Assembly (NCBI GenBank): GCA_910591455.2 | Contig: OU342809.1 | Span: 23,700,349 to 23,764,348 of the forward strand | DNA length: 64,000 nucleotides | Direction: 5' to 3' | DNA from: Pholis gunnellus | Lineage: Eukaryota > Chordata > Actinopteri > Perciformes > Pholidae | Shown: positions 1-12,900 of the stretch, piece by piece | Position numbering within the stretch: position 1 is the first letter of the stretch | How the letters are laid out: every line of letters begins with the position of its first letter | The notes under the pieces: model-generated | Databases searched by the model: none | The model's input: the letters and a program-made list of their open reading frames with translations, nothing else | Told to the model about the DNA's origin: nothing | Program-made: the position numbers and the translations under genes

Positions 1-1499
1 CAAACCTTACGGTTAGTGTTAACTTACGTTCTTAAACAGACTTGAGTCTCAAACCGCAAAGTCAGCGAATGATAACAAGCTATATGCATAGATTCTACAA
101 TGTAGAAGCAAATAATTGCCATAATGATTTAAATCTTAGCATCAATTGAATACCTTACTTTTTTTTAACTGCTTCTGAATACTTAAGTGTTTAAAAAAAT
201 ACCACTGCATTTATGTGGTCTGAATTCCCCTCTTTGAAATTTGAATAGTCAATTTCATAAACTATATTTCAGGTATACATATTTTTTAAGGGTTCAGAAA
301 ATAAAAAAACAGGGTTCTAAAGTGCCAGTATGTTGCTCGCATTTGCCCCTAGAAATAGAAAATGTTGGTAAAAGATAATAATTTGCGAGCACATTATGCG
401 AGTGTAAAAGTAAATTGACTGTACTTGTATATTGCTTTTCTAGTCTTCCGACCACTCAAAGCGCATGAACACTACATGTCGTCATTCACAGCCATTCATA
501 CACTGATGGTAGGGGCTACCATGCAAGCTGCCCATCAGAACTAACATTCAGAAACCGCAGGCACAGCCTACGGGAGCAATTTGGGGTGTCTTGCCCAAGG
601 ACGCATCAACATGCGTTAGTGAAGCCTGGGATCGAACATCTGATTGAAGGACGACCCTGCTCTACCACAGTCGCCACAAGTGTGAGATTACAACCCACTG
701 TGATCAATATTTTGTATTTTTCTAGGACGGCAAATGTATGACCTGCCTCTGATTGGCTTACCCTGATGTTCCTACCCTCACCCTAATTATTTCATTCCTC
801 ATGACTGAACCTAACCAGCCAACCAACAAATTAAAATAAATAAAAAAAATTATTTAATTTTTTTTAAATGATTGTCAATATTTTAAGGCCCATCATACTA
901 TAATTATACATACTTATTATACATATAATTATGTACTATAATTGCACATACGGAGAAGAAGCAAAAACTCCTTGTTTTGAAGTGATCCCTGAGTACCATC
1001 ATTCAAAATTTGCTCAAAATCAATAAGATGTCATAAATATGATAAAATGTGTTCATTTTTGTAACAACACTATAACAATCAATCTGAAAGTCTCAGTCCC
1101 ACCAAACAAAACTCTGAACAGAAGAGTAAATGTAATCGGAACACTGACTGTGCTGCAGCGTTAAACATGGAACCATCATGCATTGCATCACAAGTCGAAG
1201 ATGCAGTCAGTAAGAACATGCAGCAGTCTCTCAACTGCGACGTTAGTCCGGCACCACAAAGTGGTCGGCGCAATACACGACCTGCGATTCAGAGAGAGGA
1301 GCAGGAGGAGGTCTGCTGGACCCAGGAAACATGGAGGAGAGGAGGACCGCTCGCTCCCTTATACTCCTTGCAGTGTATTCTCTAGTAGAGAGTCTCTGGG
1401 CTTTGCTCTGCACAGACAGCGGGTGGCGATAAAAATCGAGCGGTTACTTTTTTAGAAAAGTTGATGAAAAATATTGTACAGAACTTGCTCGCCCGTCAC
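1..1499. other. mical2 intron, no exon seen
   Basis: AT-rich sequence with a dispersed fish repeat at about 455-672. Short open frames at 1079-1455 have no recognisable protein similarity or supporting splice sites. Confidence 0.5.
455..672 (+). repeat. Dispersed fish interspersed repeat fragment
   Basis: Contains the phrases ttgcccaaggacgc, gcctgggatcgaac and ggacgaccctgctctacca, which recur throughout teleost genomes. The family name cannot be given from sequence alone. Confidence 0.55.
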
Positions 1500-1757
1500 C
1501 TGCTGTGTCGAGCTCTCAGAGGAACGATCACTGTCCGGTGCAGCGAAACGGCTGGTTGTCAGGTCGGGAGAGGTGAGTTCTGGGTAGTAGCGTTCAGTGA
1601 CGTTAGGGCTCGGTGCGCGGGGGGTACATAATGGACTCTTAGGCCACGAGGGAGAAGGAGAGCGACTCGGAGGGTGAGAGGATTTGGGGGAGCAGGGCAA
1701 AGCGGTTTGCTGAGCCACGGTACTGGGATTCTCCAGCAAGCGGAGGTAGACGGAGGG
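1500..1757 (-). CDS. mical2: mical2 coding exon 17 (Ser/Pro-rich; last exon in window)
   Basis: Encodes PSVYLRLLENPSTVAQQTAL, Ser/Pro-rich repeats (PPSRSPSPSWPKSP) and SSESSTQQ. 258 nt, phase 0; acceptor tttccag, donor CAG/GTGACG. No further exon is convincing between 1 and 1499, so the LIM-domain exons lie beyond the left edge. Confidence 0.78.
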
Positions 1758-3359
1758 CTGGAAACAGGAAGTGAACGAGGAGCATGGGATTATAGTTGAA
1801 ATACAAATGTTACATATTTATATGGTGCTTAAGGATCCTTTAAGAAAACGTGGAAGAAAGGTTTCTAGCTTGATTGGGGGGGCATACCTGCCACTTGGGG
1901 CGAGGGGGAGGCAGAGGAGGAGGGGGGACGTTCTTGGGCTTTGCAAAGCGAGGGTTTTCCCTCTCCTCCGGCTCCTCCTCCTCTTCCTCATCCTCCTCCT
2001 CCTCCTCTGAGAGGGGATGCAGCATGGTGGAAGGAGACCGAGGAGGAGAAGAGGAGGGATCGGATGGGTCCTCATCAGACTGACGCAAGGTGGAGGGGGG
2101 GGGAAGGAAGGAAGGAAGGACAGGAAAGGAGAGGGAATGCAAGGAAAGGAAAAAAAGGTATTGAACAAAGTCGGCAAAAGAATAGCAGTTGATAGAGTGG
2201 CAGTGATTGGGATATAAATGCTACATTACTGTGAAAGCAGCGCACTAACCTTAACGTACTAACACCATAATATCAGAAGATTCTTTTTGTGACAAACATG
2301 CTTAATGTAAATAGTGAAATAAACTTTACAGGTGAGTAGTCAAGATCAAAACTTCAGCAGATGGGTGTGGTCTGAGCAAGGGCGCCAGGAATAGGGAAGG
2401 GGCAATTTGTCCCCCATTTCATGCATCTGGCCTGATTTGGAGTCACCTTATCCCATCTCAACATGGTCTCCCGTTATTATCATTATTGCTTTTGTTGGAT
2501 TCTCAAATATTTAATCATGAGAAAGCGATAGCGACACACCTGTAAGTAGTGTGCTTTCAGTACAGCGCTATACATCTACTCTATATTGGAACTTAAGTAT
2601 GGAAGCAACTAATTGGCCATACTTAATTGAAAGTTATAAGAAACCTAATATCTAATGGTGCTACTTGACCACTACTGAACACTCGATGCTGACATTTAAA
2701 TGCGACTGAACTAAAATCATATTTTACTATCTGTCTGAATTTATCCATCCATCCATCCATCCATCCATCCATTTTCCTCCGCTTATCCGGGGTCGGGTCG
2801 CATTTAGGTCGCATTCAGGTCTTTCTCTGCTTCCATACTAAAGCCAGATAGTCAGCTGTAGTGAGAGTGAATTCTCCAACTCTGGCTGAAACAAGAAAGT
2901 CATGTGTTCATGTGAACAACACTTGTGTGTCTGAAAGTTGAATGGGTGTCATTAAAAAAAAACCCACCTTGCTATGTATCTTGGCAGTCGAGGAGTTCTC
3001 CTCAAACTTGGCCAGCAGCTGAGTTGTAATGGAGCGCACCTTGTTCTCCCGCAGCTCCCCGTCCTCGCCAGCGGGGGGCGCACTGTGACAAGACAACTGG
3101 TGGATCACAGAGAGGAGAAGAGTGTGATCAATTGGAGCCACATGCTGAGTGCGACTTGTAAACGACCGGACACGTTGTACGTCCCGTTGAACCCACCTCT
3201 GTGAGGTAGTGGTTGCCCTTTCTCCGCCTCTTGTTGACAGAATCGTCTTCCAGCTTGTTGTCGTCCTGTGACAGCAGACATCACAGTAAAAGCTCAGAGA
3301 CGATGAATCGTGTGACTTTCAATCTGGATCACCCTGAAACTGTGAACCTACCTATCTAC

Positions 3360-3396
<37 letters not shown>

Positions 3397-4472
3397 CACA
3401 CATTGTATGTTCACAGACATCAAGCATCCCTCTAATCAGCGTTCCTGATAAGATAACGAGTTTATTACAAACCATGCCTTGATTTCTATGTTAGCTTTAG
3501 CTTATCTAATCAACATTTCAATGACTGTGGACAGTGTACTGGTGATGACTGGAAAAAAGGCCCAGAGGAGGGCGGGAAGAGATCTACTCCTTAAAGCTGA
3601 ACGGAAGCGTCAAATAAACCAGACAGAGAAAAAGGAGGATTGAAAATGTGATGGTATTCGTCTTCACCCTGGGTGTCCTCTTCTTGGGCTGAGGCAGGTT
3701 CAGCAGTTTGTGGTTGGTCTTAGCTGGATATCCTTCACTGTTCTCATCTGGTTCTCTCGAACCTGGAACGCAAACAAGGATCCATTTGAAATTAAAGCCC
3801 CAGGTTTCCCTATTTACGAACAATGGACATTGTCAAGATTTAGAAAATGAAGCAACTTAGTGAAAACGTTTATAAATTACAATTCACTGAAAAATTCCTA
3901 GCGTGACCTTCATTTTACAAACCTGAAACTCTAAATGCTGCGTAAAATACTGAACATCTGCACAATAAATCTAAAGTCTGTGTTTGCTCCTAGTGACGAC
4001 CTGCGGTGCTGTGATGCGTAGCTCTGCTCCTGGCAGGAGGAGGAGTCATACCGAAGCTCCGACTGCAGGTTGAAGGCGGCAGCGGAGCCAGATCTGGGTC
4101 TGTCTGTGGCGGGCTGGTCAGAGTAGGAGTTTCTGATAATCATGCATGATTTAGCGCGGATTTCGAACCCGTGGCACCGATAACAAGCATTAAGAATAAC
4201 TATATACAAATCCATCTTCGAGCTGATGGTCTCGTTTGCTTTTGGAGGTCATATAGAGATATCAGTATTACATGGAGACTGTTTCATAACCATATAAAAG
4301 TTTCTCATAGTAACCAGTTTGTGGGAAAAAAAACTATCCACCCTTAAAATCTAGGGCACTGACAAGATTGAGATTGCTAATGATGCTAGCTGAGTTGAAA
4401 GAGAGGGTTCCTTTTCGGGATACCGAACATTTGCGCTTCTCATTTTGTGCAGAAGAATGAATAAATAAATAA

Positions 4473-4505
<33 letters not shown>

Positions 4506-6943
4506 TTCGATTTGGCAACTTCCAAATGAACTGCCTCATTTAAAAAAAAAAAAATTAAAAAAAAAAGCTTTCAGAGTTATACAATCGGTACAATATGAGG
4601 GGGGAGGGACCTCAAATATCAAGTCATCATTATAAATGGACCAAAACCCACTGGTGCAGCTTTGCATAACAACTTACATTACCAAAGGCAATTGTAGCAC
4701 GAAGGCACACAGTAACGTCACCTGACTGAAAACAACCAAACCATGTCGGCAAGTAAAAATTCCCACCAAATGGACTGTGAAGCTGGTTCCCTATGTGTTG
4801 CTGCGTGGTGATGGCAGTGTGGGCGACACAGACTTTTAACATGGAAGCGCAAGAAGTTGGAAACGTGGCTGAAGCTGGTGAGACCAGCTGAGGGCCTTCG
4901 GAGTCACGCCGAGCAACTGGATATGGTTTCCGTGGACATAGCACGCATACCGGTCATGGCCCGTCCTGACCACGGTTGTGTAACGTGCAACTCTAGCTCG
5001 CGCAGTGGATGAAGTAGTCGCAGACACTCAGTTATTTCAAATGCGACTGGGTCTATACTTCAACAGAATGTACTGCGCACAGACTCTATTTTAATGCACT
5101 ATTTTGCCTTTTAAGTTAGGGTAGAAAGAAATGGAGATCCTGTTTTGACAGCTTGTTTTTGGTTGGGTATAGTTACACATTTTTTTTGTGGTTAGGGTGA
5201 AAGTCTGACCCTGACGCATTCTGTATGGCTGGATCCCTTTCGCATATTCTGGTGTGACTTTGTTAACTAGTAATTTCCTTTTGTCAAGCCAGGGTTAGGA
5301 AGTCAGATAGAGATTCTATGGTTATTTTGGAAGCTAGTTATAGTGGTGTCGTGTTAAGTTGTTTTTTTTGTTTCCAATCATTGACATCTGGTTGGTGGCC
5401 CTTAGCTTCAATATGACGCTTTATATGTGTTTACAAGACAGTTTCTGGTCGTTACATGCATTGTGTCTTTTCAAAATAAACTTGTGTTTACAAGACAGTT
5501 TCTGTTCGTTACATGCATTGTGTCTTTTCAAAATAAACTTCCGTGTTTACAAGACAGTTTCTGTTCGTTACATGCATTGTGTCTTTTCAAAATAAACTTC
5601 CGTGTTTACAAGACAGTTTCTGTTCGTTACATGCATTGTGTCTTTTCAAAATAAACTTCCGTGTTTACAAGACAGTTTCTGGTCGTTACATGCATTGTGT
5701 CTTTTCAAAATAAACTTCCGTGTTTACAAGACAGTTTCTGTTCGTTACATGCATTGTGTCTTTTCAAAATCAATTTCTATGTTTACAGGACACATACAGT
5801 TTCCGTTCGTTCCCTTTTCAAAATAAACTCCCGACGTAGGTTTAATAAGTCTCATGGGTGATAGTCCCGTGTTTGTCTGACCCATCCAAAACTTCAACCC
5901 ACCCTACATTTATACTTTCTTGCTCTATAATACGTCGGCTGCTCTGATCGTCGAATAAAGACGCGACTGGAAGTGAGAACGGGTTGGATTTGATTTAGAC
6001 CGACCTGACATTTTAGAAAAAAGAACAAAAACAATAAATCAACAAGTCTCTAGCAGACTGTTTCTACAGTCCTTAGCATTCCCTACACTTTACTACTGAC
6101 AATAATTACCTCTACTAGAACAGCTTCATTTGAGAAACCACAATGATTATCACGTCTTACTTTTCATTTAGCTTTTTTACAATATCATTTACACTACTTT
6201 TTAACTCCTAATTTAATCTCTTATGTTTAACATGATAACACTCAGTATAGAGTATATTCTCAAAGGGACAGTTCAACCCAAAATCAAAAATACATATTTT
6301 AATATTACACCCAATACCTCCACAATTCAGCAACTCACACGGAAACAATCTAGATTGACAAACAGCACTACAAGTAAGAGAACAAATACGTATTTTCGAA
6401 TTCGGGCTGAACTGGCCCTTTAAGAGCTTCGCAGCAGCCAACGAATTAAGTCGACAAGTGCCGTTTTGATTGTCTGTGACAGAAGCAGGAAGGAGCCTGA
6501 CCGTTGTTGTTGTTTCCTGGGGAGTTCCTGAAGGCCTCGTAGAACTTGGAGAGGTAGAGAACCATCAGTAGCTTGTCCGGCTCTGCCGCTGCAGCCATCT
6601 CCTTCCCCCTCGTCACCGGCTGGAAGCCGAACTTCTGCTCAGCCAGGTCAAACGCCAACTGGTTGTTCCCCGCCACGTCCTCCTCGTTCAGAGACTCGTA
6701 GTCACTGAGGAAGAACAAGAGCAAGGGGAGGTTAGTGTGCGAGTTTGTAACGTGTCTTGAAACATCCTCTGTGTTCTCAGCGCAGACGGAAATGCTGTAT
6801 CCGATATTTATGATCTAGTTGTTTCCATCAGTTCATCCAGTAAGTGACAGAGTTGAAGATAAAACAATGACATGTAGAATTAAAGAGTTGTTTCCTGCCT
6901 ATCCACCTGTATACATCTACTTCCTGATGTGATGGTAACAAGA

Positions 6944-6999
<56 letters not shown>

Positions 7000-9900
7000 C
7001 AGCAATGGTCACAACGCACTGGAGAAGACAACGTTAACTTTATAGCTTTAATGTTTTAAAGCAACTATAATCAATATATTTTTATGACAAGGTATCAAAA
7101 AGGACAAGTTAACAATGTGAAAGGGGTTGCTCATGGTGATGACGCTACAGGGAATCATCTGCAGACTCTGCATAAAGTCACAGCTCTCATAGCGCCGTCA
7201 GAAAATGACATCGTCGGGGGTCGTGCAGGCTCCACGAGACCTGGGAACTTACCTGTGTTGACTTTGGACTTGAGTGCAAACTTGAGACTTGCAAAACAAT
7301 GACTTCTGACATTTAGCATGGCAAAATGTTAATCTTTAGCATGTTAGCATGTATGTACTGTTTGTACTAGTCTAGAAGTAGAGCTGATGGATCACCCAAA
7401 TGATTAGGATTCATCCTCTGGGGAGCAAGACTGTCTTTTAAGTGTCAGACCAGCATATTCATTACCCATGCCTAGAGCCTGCTTTGTTTGGCAAAGCAGG
7501 CTCTTTGGGGGAAAAAACAAAACACCGGCCACGCACCATTGCATCATCTCTCCGCGAGAACAGATCATACAGTGGGTGTGGAAGTGTAGAATCGCAGCTA
7601 CCTGCCTTGACGGAGGACGAAGATGACGCGTTAACAGAGTCACTCCGCAAAGAAGTGAAGTCAGTCCAACCGATCACACCGACGCTTTTATTTGCTTTCT
7701 CAGTCGAGTGCCAGCGGACCGGATAAAGTAGGTCAGCATTATTGAAAGGAGATTAAATTCACCATGATTGCTCGGATGGAGTGTCAGCAAAATCACAGGA
7801 GTCTTAAAAGTCACATCGCCGCATCTAGAAGGGATCAGCATACCTAAGCTGCCAAGATATTTACCATCCTTAATTAAGTTCAGAGTTAATAACCATGACC
7901 TCAGAACACAGGTTGGCGTCATACCGACTTTGAACCTCTATCAAAACCGCACAATCATGGCCGGCGGGTTTTGGGGTTTCAGAGGATTAACTAACTCGTA
8001 TTTGTGAGCTGAGCGCTGACTATCTACACACTACTTCAATAGAAGAATTAATTTTGTCATCGAGCCGCTCAGCTCAAACCGGGCCAGTCTGAACGGGTGA
8101 CTATTTCGTAAGCCAACAGAAAAACCCGGTGTGTGTGTGTGTGGTGTGTGGTGTGTTGTGTGCGTGTGTTTTCACATGAGCTCGGGCCTCTGGCGGTGGA
8201 CAAGAGCGCAGAGGGCCAGGCCGTTCCTCCAGGAGGACGTGAAGTTGGTGACGTCCACCCCTCTGTAGCCCTGAGTCTGCTTCTGACACCAGGTCAGCAG
8301 CCGGCCGGGACGCACCAACGACTCTGTGCGAGGAATCGACAAATAAAAGTTTCCCGTCAACCTCGTGCAGGGTGAATTTGCTTCATGACATACGGCACAA
8401 ACTCCGTCACGCGGTAAAACTCTGTACGCCAGTGACTTGTGGGTTGAGACTTGAATCGTCTCCAAAGCCTAAAGCAGAGTAACCTTGGCAACGAATTCAG
8501 GCCCAAACTGGCCTACTTATAAAAACATCTGCAGCACTCGCTTTGAACTGTTGCTTCATCGTAACTTCATCAGGGTTGAGTGAACTGTAACTTTAAAGGT
8601 CATTTCAGAGGTGGATGTTTGTGGTGCTGTTTTGTGCAATATTGAGGGATGTTTTTTTTTTTCTTCATATTAAGCTTACCCTCACTGATATAGATGGGAT
8701 GGACACAATATTAGAAACACCCACAAGTACAGCCGCAACAGTAGCAAAGGAGTAGGCAACTGCGTATTGGCTGTTTATCTAGTGTCTTTTGTGTTTAGAA
8801 GAAAACCTGATTAAAAAATAACCTCACCAAAAACCCATCTCATAAATCGCTCATCATTGTCGTGGGAACATTTTATCGTGAAGGTTTTCGAGATAGTTTT
8901 AGCCCTAATCCGTAGCAGCTGAGGAGCCAGGTAGTTCTATAAGGATGAACGCCAAAACAGAGCTAAAAGGAGAGCAGAATATCTGGGCCTTTCATTTATC
9001 ACGGAGCCAGATACACAACTCTAAATAAATGCTTACATTGTTTTTGGATGTGTAAGTTAGCTGATGGCCTGCCAAACACCTTTGCCATGACATCCTAACA
9101 CACGGTGATTTTAAGTCATGGCTGCGTTTATAGCTTGTTCTGCTGCCGCCAGTTGGCCTTAATCTCTTAATGCCGCTTTAACTTGCGACTAAACAATGAC
9201 TCGTTCCCCTCGGGGAGAAACCTCCCACATGTCTGTGAGAGGCATTGTGTTAGACCCTCACATGTAATGCTATCCAGCCGTATTGTGCCTGCGATGAGGC
9301 GTGTCATCCTGCGACTAAGATAAGACTACAGTTTCCTCGGCAGGGAAGGCCTTCGCCATGATATCAACCTTGTTTTTTGGTTCAAATAGCACAGCCTTTG
9401 TTAAAGCTACAATCCCATCTGAGTGGTTAAGTCTAAAGATACTTGATGTATCTATAGTCCTTTATTATAGCAGCGTGAACACATATCGTGACCGGGGTCA
9501 CATGCTCAATACTTAAAAGTCCCAGTGAAACGGAAGCTGGAGCGCCTTTAAGCTTCTGCGCTGCAACGTATTTTCCCGGTGAAACGTGACATTTGAGCGG
9601 TGTACAATAACAAGGGGGATTTGAATCAAATCCTCCGCATTTCATTGGACCACAAAAAAGTAGGCGGGCAAACTGTAGCGCAAACACCTCCTTTGTTGCT
9701 AAAAGTGGCAGATTGATTGACCAGAGATTTGATCTGATAGGGTTAAAAAGGCCTAAAAAAGGTTTTAAAAAAGCATTCTGATTCTTTAATCGGACACATT
9801 TTATCATCCCAAAATGTAGATCTGCGCTGTAAAAAACACAATTTATCAATGAAGCGAATGCATACAGGATGAAAAGAAAATCAAACTTAACTGCAAGGTT

Positions 9901-12900
9901 TCACACACTTTTGAGGCTGCATTTTGGTGAGAATCTAATTGCAGTCAGCTAGTCACTGACTAACTTTTTTCTAAATATTATAGAGACTCAGGACAGCAGA
10001 TGAGATGGAGAATGGCATCACTGCTTCTTGTTCCCCATGTCAGCACATCACATCTTCCTTTCCTCAGTCATTATTTTCAAATATCTCAATATTTTTCGTG
10101 CACGGAGACACCGAATGCGTCTGTCGGACTGATTCCCCTCACCTCTTCTGGACAAGTTCACTGATCTCTGTGTGGGTCCTCCTCTCTCCAGCTGACACGA
10201 GTCCTGCTGGCCATCAATAAACAGGTGACGCACCTAAAGGAAGTAGAGAAACACGGGAGAAGATATGAAAGGAAACATTCAATTCAGACTTGATCTTTTA
10301 ACACAATCAAAGGGACACTTAAGTCATGGCAAAAGCAAATAGTAATATTTGGAGTGGACACAAATCTCATAGGAGCCCCTTCAAGGAGAACTGAAGTTGG
10401 ACAAATAAGAGCTATATACTTGATCAAAAATAGCTAGAGTAATATTCACTGTGTGTGGCTGAGCTAATAAAGGAATATAGTTATTACTAACAACTCTCAC
10501 TCTTCCTTAAAAACATGTAACATTCCAGGTTTCAATGATAATGATGGTTCTTAAATCACTCAAATAAGACTGAATCATTTCAATCCAATATCACTGTCGC
10601 TGAGCACTAAAATGTCTCAAAGTGCTGGGACTGACCTGGTGTGGGCGAACACAGCTAGAGTTGAGGTTGGGGTAGCGGGTGGCGGGGTCAATGGCATACT
10701 GTTCAAAGTTTTTACTGATGTTCTCTGTGGTGGTCTGAGGCAGCAGCCGGTAGATACTCTCCCTGAGGAAACGACAGGGCAGATATGATCACATGAGAAC
10801 CGCACCGAAGACAGCAAACACTGAGGCGAGCCGGAAGCAAAAACATTGCTTTCAAAACTACGAATAAAGACCATTATGGTAAAATCTACATCACTTGTGC
10901 TTTGCCACTCATGTGACACTTCAAAGGTGGTATGGTTCATTAGAAGCAAGATCAGAAACAGAAGACTGACCTGTAAATAAAGTAAAATGTAACTACAAAC
11001 AAGGAATCTCTGTCTTGTCTGTATCAATGTTAATAAACTTGGAATAAGCGATAGAGCTCTATGCAGCAGCAGGGGCGGAGCTTCGGGGCTGTGCGGGCCA
11101 AGTCGATTTTTTTAATACAAAGCATCCACTGGAAAACATGAATGTGCATAGTTAAAGTTATACCAATCTGCCCACTAGATTATGAGATATTTCATTTAAC
11201 AGTCCAACTTCTGGGGAGCATGAATGTGGTCAGTTAATGATGAGCCAATTTGTTTTTCACATTTTCATAGTTCTTCATTACATGTGCAAAGTTTAGACTG
11301 AATGTGGAGCGGGAGGAAAGGTCCTACGGTCGCTATAAACATTTGCATTCATCCTCTAAGGAGCATGACCTTCGACAAGAAATTTCACATCAAGCATCAC
11401 AATGATGCTCAGGGAACGGAACAGTGGAAAGACTAAGACTGTAATTACCGTTTCTGTTAATGGAGTCTGGTAGCTTATCAATAGTGTACTTTAATAATTG
11501 TCCAAATCCCTGTTGATTTTATAAACAAATCCCCATTTTAGACAAGAGATTTGGCTATCGGGCAATTGGCTGAAAAAGCTTAATGTCTAGCCCTGGTATC
11601 TAATTTCTTGTGCACAAAGTCGACAATTAGAGGGTATGGAACATGAACCCACGCACCTCTCAGCCAGTATCTCCAGAGGGCTCCTGCCCTGTGCCCAGCC
11701 CCTCACCATCCAAGCACTGTCGAAGGCTGCCAGAAAGCCTCGAGCACAACCTGTACCCATGGGCCAGAAAGGCTGTAAACAGAGAACATGGTGTCAGCGT
11801 GAACACACAAGCTAATTCTCAGTCAAGGTGCAGGTCAAAGAAGCAACACAGCGCTTGGGTCCACCACCTCGTACCTCAAGCAGACTATCTCCCACAAGCG
11901 CAACCAGCAGCTGGTGTCCGTGTTTCTCCCTGATCAGGGCGGCGTTCTCCGAGGCGTACATGCTGGTGAAGTCGAACATGGCTACGTCCGGTTGCCCGTA
12001 GTGGTTGATGGCGTAGTCCAGGGACGGCAGCTGGTAGTTGGTGCCGAAGTCGGCGGCCTCGCGGGCATACGAGAGCAAGGCTTCCTGGTTGACGTTGTCG
12101 ATGCTCAGCAGACGCTCCGCTTCTATATAGTCCTGTATTGAGACGTGGGGGGGGGGGGGGGTTTAAGGCAGAGATCAGTGACATAAACTACATGACTGCT
12201 TTCTAGCGTCCCTTAGCTCATTTTGAGGGGTATTCTATTCCCTTAAACACCGCCATTATCAACCTTGCTTTCAGCAGCAGCAGGCTCTTTCCAGTTAAAA
12301 GGCAGACAAAACAAAGTTACCAGCTAGCTTGTGAATGCAAAGAAGTATTTGGCTAAAGATAAAACAGAGAAGGAACTTTTATTGTTGTACTGTCACCCCC
12401 ATGAACGATGCCATCTCCCTTTGAGTCGCTAAGGAAATAACTATGTCATGTTGTTTTGACTCTCTACCAAAGCCAGATGCATCAAAAAGGAAAACCTCCT
12501 GAGAACCAGCATGGCGTGCTGAACTGAGAAAAGTGTGTGTGTGTGTGGGGGTGGGGGTGGGGAATGAATTTAGACCGGCGTGTTTCGCTGCAAGAGGAAC
12601 ATCCGTGAGAAAACAGGGTTGGTCGGTTTGTTGAATCAGTGAGCTATTATCGGTGATGAGGCCTCTGAGGCTTTGGCCACGTGCTGCCGCAGTGAGATGA
12701 CACTCTGCACTAATGAAAGATGTAAGATGAGATAGAGACCACTGAGGCCACAGCGAGGCAGAGCTTCAACACCTGTGTGTGTTTTCTGATGATTGTCCTG
12801 GCAAGCTCTGGACGGGACGGTTGACAACACACAGCACCCTGATGCCATAATAACATCCTCATTTAATCTGTCTCCAGAGGACAGCAGCCCTCGCTAGCTC

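Noticed and set aside
1079..1455. Short overlapping open frames on both strands as a further mical2 exon
   Set aside because: No recognisable similarity and no phase-compatible splice borders; none looks like the expected LIM domain.
4001..4113. Possible extra mical2 exon (minus strand, ATDRPRSGSAAAFNLQS)
   Set aside because: It has an acceptor-like border, but in the phase required between exons 12 and 13 it hits a stop, and its length would break the frame of exon 13.
5359..5861. Repetitive protein (CLQDSF...LHALCLF units)
   Set aside because: Translation of a minisatellite in a mical2 intron; the frame changes from unit to unit.
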